This document shows, piece by piece, positions 1 to 7,044 of a stretch of 8,764 nucleotides of DNA (position 1 is the stretch's first letter; the number at the start of each line of letters is the position of its first letter). The notes under the pieces were generated by a model. The model was not told the origin of the DNA. It saw nothing but the letters and a program-made list of their open reading frames with translations, and ran no database searches. A program made the position numbers and the translations under genes. The stretch lies in the NCBI GenBank assembly GCA_025056955.1, contig JANWYL010000115.1, positions 1-8,764 of the forward strand, in the 5' to 3' direction. This DNA is from Sandaracinaceae bacterium (lineage in GTDB: Bacteria > Myxococcota_A > Polyangia > Polyangiales > Sandaracinaceae).

Positions 1-1
1 C

Positions 2-718
2 GGAAAAACGACCACGGCTGTGAACCTTGCTGCATCGCTTGCTGTGGCAGAGCAGAGGGTTTTGCTCGTCGATGTCGATGGGCAGGGCAATGCGTCGAGC
101 AGCCTTGGCCTCTGCAGGGGCCGTGTGCAGGCGGGCACTTACGAGGTATTGCTTGGCCAAAGGGGGGTAGAAGAGGTCACCTTTCCAACCGAACTTTCCA
201 ACCTTTTTATTGTGCCTGCAACACCGGATCTTTCGGCTGCTGAACTCGAGCTTGCGGGATTGGAGGACCGTGCGTACCGCTTGCGGCAAGCAATCAACCC
301 GGTACGGAATGATTACGATTTCATCTTTATCGACTGTCCTCCCTCTTTGGGTTTGTTGACCATCAACGCGCTTGTGGCTGCTGATGAGGTCATTGTGCCA
401 GTGCAGTGCGAGTACCTTGCGCTTGAGGGCTTAAGCGCCCTCGGCGATACGATTGAGCGGGTGCGCAGGGGTCTAAATACCGCCTTGCGGCTGGATGGTG
501 TGGTGCTCACGATGTACGACAGCCGCACGGGCCTCTCGCGGGAAGTGGCAGAGGAGGTGCGAAAGCACTTTCGGGTCTACGAAATGATCATTCCGCGGAA
601 TGTGAAGTTGGCCGAGGCGCCATCTCACGGAAAGCCAATTATCCTTTACGATGCCACTTCGAAGGGCTCACATGCCTATTTGGACTTGGCTCGTGAGCTT
701 CTCAGCAAGGCGGCTTGA
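2..718 (+). CDS. parA: ParA/Soj chromosome-partitioning ATPase, 5'-truncated by window edge
   Basis: Walker-type ATPase that, with ParB and parS sites, segregates the newly replicated origin region by ATP-dependent binding to the nucleoid. The frame is open to the left edge: the first residues are GKTTT (bases 2-16), the end of the deviant Walker A motif, so only the N-terminal tip is missing. The valine at base 20 is internal, not a start. Walker A' follows as DVDGQGN; the family usually has DxDPQGN, so the proline is replaced by glycine. Walker B is FIFIDCPPSLG, with its Asp codon at 332-334. The C-terminal signatures MYDSRTGLSREV, IPRNVKLAEAPSHGKP and LYDATSKGSHAY are typical of chromosomal Soj-type ParA proteins rather than plasmid types with an N-terminal DNA-binding domain. 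It ends in TGA 8 nt before the parB start, so the two are almost certainly co-transcribed. Family assignment is very secure. Confidence 0.96.
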   Translation, partial: GKTTTAVNLAASLAVAEQRVLLVDVDGQGNASSSLGLCRGRVQAGTYEVLLGQRGVEEVTFPTELSNLFIVPATPDLSAAELELAGLEDRAYRLRQAINPVRNDYDFIFIDCPPSLGLLTINALVAADEVIVPVQCEYLALEGLSALGDTIERVRRGLNTALRLDGVVLTMYDSRTGLSREVAEEVRKHFRVYEMIIPRNVKLAEAPSHGKPIILYDATSKGSHAYLDLARELLSKAA

Positions 719-720
719 GG
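717..720 (+). promoter_or_regulatory. Ribosome-binding site of parB
   Basis: GAGG, continuing into GTGG, lies 6 nt before ATG 727 and overlaps the parA stop codon. It supports ATG 727 over TTG 715 as the parB start and suggests translational coupling from parA to parB. Confidence 0.7.
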
Positions 721-726
721 TGGGCC

Positions 727-1608
727 ATGAGCTCGGAGAGCAGGCGAACGTCGCGCTTGGGGAGAGGCCTGGATGCCTTGTTTGGGGGAGTGCCCCAAGG
801 AGGAGGAAGCCCTTCGGAGGGGCAGCTCATGGTTGGGATCGAAGAACTGCACCCCAACCCCCACCAACCCCGCTCTCGGACACGTGAGGTGGGCATCGAT
901 GAGCTCGCCGATTCGATTCGAGAACATGGGGTGCTTGTCCCCATTTTGGTGCGCAAGCGCGCGCAGGGAGGCTTTGAAATTGTGGCTGGCGAGCGGCGGT
1001 GGCTGGCTGCCCAGCGGGCAGGTCTTCGGGAGGTGCCAGTTGTTGTGCGAGAGCTTTCAACCCAAGCGGCTTTTGAGGCTGCCTTGGTCGAAAACCTTCA
1101 ACGCGAAGACCTTAACCCCATCGAGACAGCGCTTGCGTTCCAGCGCTTGATCGAGGAGCACCGCCTTCAGCTCGAGGAGGTGGCAAAGCGCGTGGGCAAG
1201 GATCGGTCGACTGTTGCAAATGCGCTTCGCTTGCTCAAGCTGCCTGAGTTTGTGCTTGCAGCGATCGAAAGCGGTGATCTCAGCGAAGGGCACGGTCGAG
1301 CGATTCTCATGGCCCCAGGCCCAGAAGCCCAGGAAAGCCTCGCCAAAGAGGCGATTGCCCATGGATGGTCAGTGCGCGAGACAGAGCGGCGTGCCAGGCT
1401 TTGGGGTAAGCCAAAGCCAGAGGCTGAGGAAAAGGCAGGAAGTGTTCGCGACCTTGAAGAACGCCTGAGCCGCAGGCTGGGTGCACGTGTCACAATCGAG
1501 GTGAAAAAACGGGGTGGAGGCAGTATCCGCATCGCCTACTCAACCATGGAGGAGCTCAGTGCGATCCTTGCGCGCATCGGTGAAGAGGGAGCGCTGAGCC
1601 AGAATTAA
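727..1608 (+). CDS. parB: ParB/Spo0J chromosome-partitioning CTPase clamp
   Basis: Partner of ParA that binds parS, uses CTP to close into a sliding clamp, and stimulates ParA ATPase activity. The length of 293 residues is normal for chromosomal ParB. The N-terminus has the ParA-contacting signature RLGRGLDALFGG (about residues 9-20). The ParB N-terminal nucleotide-binding region covers about 35-125, with PNPHQPR, GERR at 88-91 and VENLQREDLNPIE. The central HTH region (about 135-190) includes the KRVGKDRSTVANALRLLKLP stretch. The C-terminal dimerisation segment ends in IAYSTMEELSAILARIG. I chose ATG 727 because GAGG (717-720) sits 6 nt upstream and the product then begins in the usual family way; a TTG at 715 would add four residues and overlap parA. 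In the arginine box, WLAAQRAG replaces the more common WRAAQ-type spelling. The TAA stop at 1606-1608 overlaps the stop of the convergent hydrolase gene. Confidence 0.96.
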   Translation: MSSESRRTSRLGRGLDALFGGVPQGGGSPSEGQLMVGIEELHPNPHQPRSRTREVGIDELADSIREHGVLVPILVRKRAQGGFEIVAGERRWLAAQRAGLREVPVVVRELSTQAAFEAALVENLQREDLNPIETALAFQRLIEEHRLQLEEVAKRVGKDRSTVANALRLLKLPEFVLAAIESGDLSEGHGRAILMAPGPEAQESLAKEAIAHGWSVRETERRARLWGKPKPEAEEKAGSVRDLEERLSRRLGARVTIEVKKRGGGSIRIAYSTMEELSAILARIGEEGALSQN

Positions 1609-4469
1609 CGAATGTAAAAGCGGGGGTCATCAGGCCTGATATCAAGGTGAAAATGGTTGCGATGGCCCTCATTGTAATTGGGAGTAAGAACGGTAGAAAC
1701 CAGCCGGCGCTCGAAAAGATCGCAAGCGATGCGGAGAAGCAAGGAGGCCTTTGGGTCGGGTGGGAGCGGAGCGTCGCAGGTATGGTGTGCAGGGGTTTCA
1801 ATGAAATCGTGCTCGACTGAAAATCGTGTTCCATCTTCGCTTTCAAAGGCAACAATGTCGAGGGCCAGACCAAAGCGGTGGAAGCTTGTCCATGGGTGAG
1901 GTCGGTAAGAAGAGAGCACGTCCACCCGGCGAATGCCCAGTTTTCTCAGTGCAACTGCCCACTCTGGGAGGCGAAGTGCAAGTTCACAAGCCATGCGCAA
2001 GGGGGAATGGAGGGAACGGAATTCAACATCGGCCACGGAACCCGCGAGCTCAACGGGGGCGGGGACGGGAGTTGGGAAGAGTTCAGGAGATAGGACCTTG
2101 AAGGCCAGCGGCGCAGAGCGCAACGCCTCAAGGCACTCCCCTTGTGGACGAATCGACCAGAGCCCAAGGGGATCGGTGGCCCACGTGGCTCCAGGAACGA
2201 TGCCCCTGTGGTTTGGAAAACCTTGCGCTTGGGCGGCAATCATGCGGGCAGCTCTACCAGCCTGATCGGAAGGAGGGGCAAGGAAATGCTCTTGGAGTGG
2301 AGGGGGAGGAGGGGGAGGGGTGACAGGGAGTTGGATTGGTGGGTGTTGACGCAGGGTGATGGCAAAAAGAGGTGAGGTGTTGTCATCATGGGTGATAGAA
2401 GAAGATACCCGGTGGTGTAAAGGGTGGTGCTTGGGATTTTGTGCGGTGGTTGATCCAATGATGGGTGAGGCGGGAATTGTATCGTCAACAAGAGATGGGC
2501 CTGCTTGAAACCACTCGATGCCAAGAGGATCACCCTTTATCTCCATGCGTGCGCTTCCACCTGATGGCACCCTCCAAAAGCGATCGAAATAGCCCATTGC
2601 CACTTGGCGACCTTGCCCTGAGATCAGACGAGGGCGGCGGGCTGTCGAGCGAAGTTCATATACAACCCAATCGGGAAGAAAGTCGGGAAGTTCATGGCCT
2701 CTTCCCACCATGGTGGGGGTGGTTCCGGCTTGAACGATGATGTAGCGGTTTTGGGTTTGCGGGTTTGGGTAGACAAAGCGCACACCGAGTTCTGTGCCCT
2801 CAAAACGACGCTCACCCACCACAATGCCTTTCGCATCAATCCGAATTGGAAGGCGGTCGCGCCAGCGTTCGATCCAGAGATTTGACCCAGGTGTGCCATA
2901 GAGCACAAGATGAGCTGAACGCATGAGGTTTTCATCCACTTCGGTGTCGGCTCGCACCTCTTGGCGAAAACCCCAAAGCCAAATCGGCCAACCGCGTGCT
3001 CCTCGCTCCGCTTCGCGCCTTAGCGCTTCGGTGTGCGCGGGGTTTTGGGTGCCGTAGACATGCACCATGCGTTCGTAGTAGGGATCAGTCAAAGGGCCAG
3101 AAAGACCTGGCATCTTTTCAAGCATTCCTGTCGAGGGCAAGGGTCCTGCTGCCCAGCGGTTGCCTTCTTTCCGGTGGAAAGCCGATGGGGCACTGCTTCG
3201 CTGGCCGCGGTACACTTGTTGCCCATCGATTTCAATGCGCAGTTCCGGGCCACTTCCGGTAGGGGCGTCGCTCAGCTCAAAGCGCAGCTCAAGCACATTT
3301 GAAGTCGTGGCAGTGATCAGGCCATCGCTTGCCCTGGCGACCACCTTTGCGAGCTCGGGATATCGCTCGAGGCGGGTCACGCTCACCCAGTGCTGCCGAT
3401 TGGCTCGGTAATCCCCTGTGATCAGGCGCACTTCCTCAGGCCGTCGATTGCGCCGAATTTGGGCAAGCTCGGGGTAGATCTGGCCGTGGCGGTGGACAAT
3501 GTAGAGCAGGTCGTGGCCAAAGTTATACCATCGCACCTTGGGCTCGAGCCCAAGCGAACGCATGTGGGCTTCGAGCTCCCGCACAAAGGCCGGCCGCATG
3601 GGGCCGGGGTCTCGTGTTCCATGGTAGAAGCGAAAATCGGTGTTCACTGAGTTTTCGATGAGGTGCATTCCCGACCAAGGGAGCATTGCGAGTCGCTCTT
3701 CAAGGGTGGGTCGTCCCCCTGCGTACTGAAGCCAGCTTGGTGCCCCTGCAATCGCCATGACGATCGAGAAACGCCAGGCGTTCCTCATTCCAATTGCGTA
3801 GGCCCCAAGGCCACCGTTTGAAAGACCACAAAGCACGATCCGATCGGGGTCTACCGAATAGTGACGCTGCACGTCTTCGATGACGGCGAGCACGTCGGCT
3901 TCTCCCATCCACCGCCAAAGCACGTGTCCAAAACCGTCAGGGGCAACGACAATCCAATCGGGGTACCACCGAGGGGTATACGCATCCCAGAGGTGTTGGC
4001 TATAGGTTTCCCACTTCATGTTGTTGCCAAGGACAACTCCCAAAAAAAGATTGCCATTCGATGAGCCCCCGTGCAGAACCACCATCATTGGATAGCGGCG
4101 CTTGGGATCATAGTCGGGAGGAATGTACACGGCGTAGCCTTGGCGAATGAGCGAGATGGGCGACTCATAGCCACGGTTGACGATTCGCCCCCGCTGTTCG
4201 GGATAGGGGTCGCGGCCAGCTTCGGCAAGTTGAATGAATGATTCTGCTTGGCGGCGCCACCAGCTGCTTTGCTCGGGAAAGCCACGAGCGATGCGCGCGG
4301 ACACATCCAATAAATAATCGATGCTGATCAGAGCCCCCTCACTTACTCCAGGGGGACGGTTGGCCCGCAGCCTTACAACCCTTTCACGCAATGGGTCTTC
4401 AGATTGAGCACGGGCGGAAAGAGAACAAAACAAAATGGCAAAAACGATTGCAAAGCCCTGAGGGTGCAT
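1605..4469 (-). CDS. Exported alpha/beta hydrolase fused to an extensin-like C-terminal (M15-like) domain
   Basis: A 954-residue protein in three parts. Residues 1-21 form a signal peptide (core AIVFAILF, likely cleavage after SARA); the usual basic n-region is missing. Residues about 105-335 form a PHB-depolymerase/prolyl-oligopeptidase-like alpha/beta hydrolase: oxyanion HGG at 133-135, nucleophile elbow GLSNGG with Ser217, and probable Asp287 (HGTRD) and His319 (FGHD). Residues about 345-650 are an accessory region of the sort that follows such hydrolases in large secreted esterases (HWVSVTRLER, YGTQNP, YGTPGSN, DFLPDWVVYE). Residues about 655-765 are a low-complexity His- and Pro-rich linker with seven prolines at 718-724. 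Residues about 770-950 match the extensin-like C-terminal family, with M15-type zinc motifs FHRFGLALDI (His864, Asp871) and GHRNHFHLD (His939) plus cysteines 779, 828, 898 and 916. Substrates are unknown; ester cleavage by the first part and peptidoglycan-peptide cleavage by the last are inferences. ATG 4469 is the first start after an in-frame stop but has no Shine-Dalgarno sequence (CCCTCCC precedes it). Confidence 0.88.
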   Translation of the reverse strand: MHPQGFAIVFAILFCSLSARAQSEDPLRERVVRLRANRPPGVSEGALISIDYLLDVSARIARGFPEQSSWWRRQAESFIQLAEAGRDPYPEQRGRIVNRGYESPISLIRQGYAVYIPPDYDPKRRYPMMVVLHGGSSNGNLFLGVVLGNNMKWETYSQHLWDAYTPRWYPDWIVVAPDGFGHVLWRWMGEADVLAVIEDVQRHYSVDPDRIVLCGLSNGGLGAYAIGMRNAWRFSIVMAIAGAPSWLQYAGGRPTLEERLAMLPWSGMHLIENSVNTDFRFYHGTRDPGPMRPAFVRELEAHMRSLGLEPKVRWYNFGHDLLYIVHRHGQIYPELAQIRRNRRPEEVRLITGDYRANRQHWVSVTRLERYPELAKVVARASDGLITATTSNVLELRFELSDAPTGSGPELRIEIDGQQVYRGQRSSAPSAFHRKEGNRWAAGPLPSTGMLEKMPGLSGPLTDPYYERMVHVYGTQNPAHTEALRREAERGARGWPIWLWGFRQEVRADTEVDENLMRSAHLVLYGTPGSNLWIERWRDRLPIRIDAKGIVVGERRFEGTELGVRFVYPNPQTQNRYIIVQAGTTPTMVGRGHELPDFLPDWVVYELRSTARRPRLISGQGRQVAMGYFDRFWRVPSGGSARMEIKGDPLGIEWFQAGPSLVDDTIPASPIIGSTTAQNPKHHPLHHRVSSSITHDDNTSPLFAITLRQHPPIQLPVTPPPPPPPLQEHFLAPPSDQAGRAARMIAAQAQGFPNHRGIVPGATWATDPLGLWSIRPQGECLEALRSAPLAFKVLSPELFPTPVPAPVELAGSVADVEFRSLHSPLRMACELALRLPEWAVALRKLGIRRVDVLSSYRPHPWTSFHRFGLALDIVAFESEDGTRFSVEHDFIETPAHHTCDAPLPPDPKASLLLRIACDLFERRLVSTVLTPNYNEGHRNHFHLDIRPDDPRFYIR
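2302..2328 (+). repeat. G-rich tract with G-quadruplex pattern in the linker region
   Basis: Four guanine runs of 5, 5, 4 and 3 (2302-2306, 2311-2315, 2317-2320, 2326-2328) are separated by loops of 4, 1 and 5 nt, which fits the G3+N1-7 quadruplex rule. The plus strand is the template strand for the hydrolase gene. On the coding strand the tract encodes most of the seven-proline run of the linker. Confidence 0.6.
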
Positions 4470-4549
4470 GGGAGGGATTTACGACAAGTCAAAAGGGTGG
4501 TAGAAGGTAGCGGAAATCTCACCGTTCGTCACTTCAAAATGCAGGGGCA
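4470..4549. promoter_or_regulatory. Divergent intergenic region between hydrolase and sugar-transferase genes
   Basis: This 80-nt gap separates the start codons of two divergent genes, so it should hold the promoter or leader of each; this is inferred from layout. I see no convincing -35/-10 pair on either strand. TTGACT on the minus strand (4487-4492) is too close to the hydrolase start to serve it with a normal -10. No strong inverted repeat is apparent. Confidence 0.4.
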
Positions 4550-5962
4550 ATGTCGAGGCAAGGAAGTGGACTCGTGATTTACTCAGGCGCAGACGGAGGG
4601 CTTTTCATGCGCCTTTTCGATGCCCTAGGAATCGCTGGAGTTTATGGGTTTCTGCTTTTTGTTTACGACCCCTACTTTCGGCATGTTGACGCAACTGCAA
4701 TTCTTCTCGCCATTGTTTTGTTTGAGTTTACTGCACATGGATTTGGGGTTTACCACGGAACCCGGGGGCTTCCGTTGCTGATTGAAGCAGGGAGGGTATG
4801 GGGAGCTTGGGCAGTGGCTTCGGCGATGCTTCTTGGCATCGCGTTCGTCACCAAAGCTTCCCAATCCCTCTCCAGAGTGATCACGGTGGGCTGGTTTGTT
4901 TCAACACCTTTTGTGCTTTCTGCTTTTCGATTTCTCATTCGTCAAGTTTTTGGGTGGTTGCGGCGAAAAGGGAAGTATCAAAAAAAGGTGGGAATTGCAG
5001 GTGTCACCGATATTGGAATCCACTTGGCCCACCGGATTTTGGCAACGCCTGAGCTTGGGATTCACCTTGTGGGGTTTTACGACGATCGCAACGCGGAGCG
5101 CCTACCGGCAATTCCTCCTCCATTTGATGAACTTGCAGGGAATTTTCAAGACTTGGTTGAGCATGCCCGCCAAGGAAAGGTGGAAATGGTCTACATTGCC
5201 CTTCCTCTGCGCGCGGAGCAACGCATCGCAGAGCTGGTTGAGGCCTTATCTGACACAACTGCAACGGTTTACTTCGCTCCAGACTTTCGGACCTTTGATC
5301 TGCTCCATGGCCGTTGGTCCATGCTTGGTGATGTGCCTGTGATCAGCATCTTTGAGACGCCCTTTTATGGAGTGGACGGTGTGGTCAAAAGGATTGAGGA
5401 CCTTGTTCTTGGCACTTTGGCCTTGATCATCGCTGCGCCGATCATGATCATCACAGCAATTGCGATTAAGCTGACAAGCAAAGGCCCTGTTTTCTTTAAG
5501 CAAAAGCGCTACGGCCTCAATGGGGAGGTGATCGAAATCCTCAAGTTTCGATCGATGTATGTTCAAGAAGATGGCCCTGTGGTGAAGCAGGCAACAAAGG
5601 ACGACCCGCGTATCACCCCAGTTGGGCGTTTCATCCGGCGGACTTCCATCGATGAGTTGCCTCAGCTTTTTCATGTGCTTAGCGGAAAAATGAGCCTTGT
5701 CGGCCCTCGCCCGCATGCGGTTGCTCACAATGAGGAATACCGCAAGCAGATTCGGCGCTACATGCTGCGGCACAAGGTCAAGCCGGGCATCACCGGTTGG
5801 GCCCAGGTGAATGGCTGGCGGGGTGAGACAGATACCCTTGAAAAGATGGAAAAGCGCATCGAATATGACCTCGAGTACATCCGCAAGTGGAGCATTTTTT
5901 TGGATATTTGGATTCTTTTTCTCACAATCTTTGGCCGCAAGGTGCGTCAAAATGCTTATTGA
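4550..5962 (+). CDS. WcaJ-type polyprenyl-phosphate hexose-1-phosphate transferase
   Basis: Inner-membrane enzyme that moves a hexose-1-phosphate, probably glucose, from a UDP-sugar to undecaprenyl phosphate, the first step of exopolysaccharide or O-antigen repeat-unit synthesis. Its 470 residues match the usual length. Four N-terminal membrane segments lie at about 20-39, 48-66, 82-100 and 108-132. A Rossmann-like CoA-binding-type domain (about 145-265) begins KKVGIAGVTDIG. A re-entrant helix at about 281-308 contains AAPIM, with Pro297. The catalytic phosphoglycosyl transferase domain follows: GPVFFKQKRYG, LKFRSM, the catalytic Asp-Glu pair 368-369 in SIDELPQL, SLVGPRPHAV and KPGITGWAQVNGWRGET. 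The NAY C-terminus is typical of the WcaJ branch. ATG 4550 has only weak AGGGG upstream; ATG 4607 (residue 20) has GGAGGG 6 nt before it. I kept the longer form because family members carry residues before the first membrane helix. Sugar specificity cannot be read from sequence. Confidence 0.93.
   Translation: MSRQGSGLVIYSGADGGLFMRLFDALGIAGVYGFLLFVYDPYFRHVDATAILLAIVLFEFTAHGFGVYHGTRGLPLLIEAGRVWGAWAVASAMLLGIAFVTKASQSLSRVITVGWFVSTPFVLSAFRFLIRQVFGWLRRKGKYQKKVGIAGVTDIGIHLAHRILATPELGIHLVGFYDDRNAERLPAIPPPFDELAGNFQDLVEHARQGKVEMVYIALPLRAEQRIAELVEALSDTTATVYFAPDFRTFDLLHGRWSMLGDVPVISIFETPFYGVDGVVKRIEDLVLGTLALIIAAPIMIITAIAIKLTSKGPVFFKQKRYGLNGEVIEILKFRSMYVQEDGPVVKQATKDDPRITPVGRFIRRTSIDELPQLFHVLSGKMSLVGPRPHAVAHNEEYRKQIRRYMLRHKVKPGITGWAQVNGWRGETDTLEKMEKRIEYDLEYIRKWSIFLDIWILFLTIFGRKVRQNAY
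4595..4609 (+). promoter_or_regulatory. Alternative start site inside the sugar-transferase gene
   Basis: GGAGGG (4595-4600), a 6-nt spacer and an in-frame ATG at 4607-4609 make the best ribosome-binding arrangement near this gene. Starting here would give a 451-residue protein beginning just at the first membrane helix (MRLFDALG). It competes with ATG 4550, and sequence alone does not decide between them. Confidence 0.5.
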
Positions 5963-6008
5963 AGCAACTTGCACTAAAGAAGGCTTTTGTTATTGACAAA
6001 GAGGGCTT

Positions 6009-7016
6009 TTAATAACCCTGTTTGCTGACGTATTCCTCAATCTGACGCACAAGGCGGGCAATCCGTCGAGGGGGAATGCCATAGAGGCGGCCAAGCGACG
6101 CAAAGCTTGGCTTTGGTGTGCGGCCAATTGATGCGCAGCGATGGAGTGCAGCAGCCACAAGAGGGGCATCAAGGGGCAGGGCAATTCCTTGAGCGTTGGA
6201 TGGAGGTGCCAAACGCTTCCAAAGGTCATTGGCTGCTTCCCAGAGAACACCTTCTTGGCCAATCTTGGTGCGGAGAAGGGCCAAGACTTGCTCTTCGTAT
6301 TTTTTGAATTCTCCGTCTGGAAGTGGCTTGGTGCTTGTGGTTTTTGCATGGCGCTTGCGTTGGGCTGAGCGAGTGGTCCCATGAGGTGGCTGGCCTTGGG
6401 CTTGGGCACTTGGCATGCGAATCGAACGGGCGAGGGCCCGAATGCCGTGATGCGATGGGTGAAAAGCGAGGGCCTCTTCGAGAACCTTTAGGGCCTCGTC
6501 CCGCAACTTTGGCTCTTCCATCGAAGCGCGAAAGAGGCAGGAGAGGTAAGAAAGCGCGACTTCCGCTTCCTTTTTGCCCTCATGTGCATAGGCTTGCTTT
6601 AGGTGAGGCAGGGCCCTCAGGGGCTGATTGAAGGCCACATCAAGAAGGTGGCCATAGTTGTGGTGGTACCATGGATTGTGGGGGGCAAGCTGGAGGGCTC
6701 GCCGAAAAGATGCTGCTGCCGCGTAGAGGTTCCCGCTTGCCACATGGGCCACTCCTTGCATTGCATACGCAGCGTCGTCTTCTGGATGGGCCTTAAGCAC
6801 TTGCCTCAAGTGGAGGAGCGCCCGCCAGGGATGCTCGAAAAGGCGATACTCGGCCAGGACGCGATGGGCCAAAAGGGCGGCATGAGAGCCTGGAGGGGCC
6901 ATGCTCAAAAGGCGCTCAAGCAAGGGCTCGACCACTTTGCGGCTACGGGATGCGGCCAAAGCTTCTTCCACCATTTGTCGGAGGCGGGCAACGGCGCTGC
7001 TTTCGTCAGAGTGCAC
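6009..7016 (-). CDS. TPR protein with helix-turn-helix/cyclin-box-like C-terminal domain
   Basis: A 335-residue protein with no signal peptide or membrane helix, so probably cytoplasmic. Residues about 45-190 hold four TPR-type helical pairs; the clearest is about 82-112, with the pattern AYAMQGVAHVASGNLYAAAASF and then the RALQLAP helix. A basic, low-complexity hinge covers about 201-232 (RSAQRKRHAK). The C-terminal 100 residues are helical: about 255-270 (VLWEAANDLWKRLAPP), then 285-330 with LVAAALHRCASIGRTPK and the helix-turn-helix-like SFASLGRLYGIPPRRIARLV. This last part resembles the closing helices of cyclin-box/TFIIB-type folds; that is pattern recognition, not a proven match. The start is GTG 7016, the first possible start after an in-frame TAG; its ribosome-binding site is weak. 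It is the last gene of the apparent glycosyltransferase-methyltransferase-TPR operon, 47 nt after the methyltransferase. Function is unknown; a scaffold or regulator role is possible. Confidence 0.85.
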   Translation of the reverse strand: MHSDESSAVARLRQMVEEALAASRSRKVVEPLLERLLSMAPPGSHAALLAHRVLAEYRLFEHPWRALLHLRQVLKAHPEDDAAYAMQGVAHVASGNLYAAAASFRRALQLAPHNPWYHHNYGHLLDVAFNQPLRALPHLKQAYAHEGKKEAEVALSYLSCLFRASMEEPKLRDEALKVLEEALAFHPSHHGIRALARSIRMPSAQAQGQPPHGTTRSAQRKRHAKTTSTKPLPDGEFKKYEEQVLALLRTKIGQEGVLWEAANDLWKRLAPPSNAQGIALPLDAPLVAAALHRCASIGRTPKPSFASLGRLYGIPPRRIARLVRQIEEYVSKQGY

Positions 7017-7044
7017 GTGCTTTCTCTACCCCCAACCTGCAAGC

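Noticed and set aside
715..726. TTG 715 as the parB start
   Set aside because: It would place the GAGG ribosome-binding site downstream of the start and add four residues not typical of the family; ATG 727 fits better.
876..891. CACGTG cores that might be parS (881-886; others near 1484, 2174, 3921 and 7013)
   Set aside because: The flanks do not match the parS palindrome TGTTTCACGTGAAACA beyond the central six bases, and CACGTG is expected by chance at this GC. No parS is called in this window.
2240..2533. Minus-strand 97-codon frame with a hydrophobic, Leu/Pro-rich product resembling a signal peptide, overlapping the linker
   Set aside because: Its composition is explained by the frame-shifted low-complexity linker DNA. 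The annotated frame is continuous through both conserved domains, so this is kept only as a reason to check for an indel.
5246..5974. Long 242-codon open frame on the minus strand
   Set aside because: It lies wholly within the sugar-transferase gene on the other strand, whose protein has all family motifs. The antisense translation shows no recognisable domain.
5963..6008. Possible bidirectional terminator between the sugar-transferase and TPR genes (TTTTGT-TATTG-ACAAAG)
   Set aside because: The stem is six pairs, nearly all A-T or wobble, and the T-run does not follow directly. Too weak to call, although a terminator would be expected between convergent genes.
5993..6015. TTGACA with TAATAA downstream, promoter-like
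   Set aside because: The spacing is only about 11 nt instead of 16-18, and it would point into the 3' end of a convergent gene.
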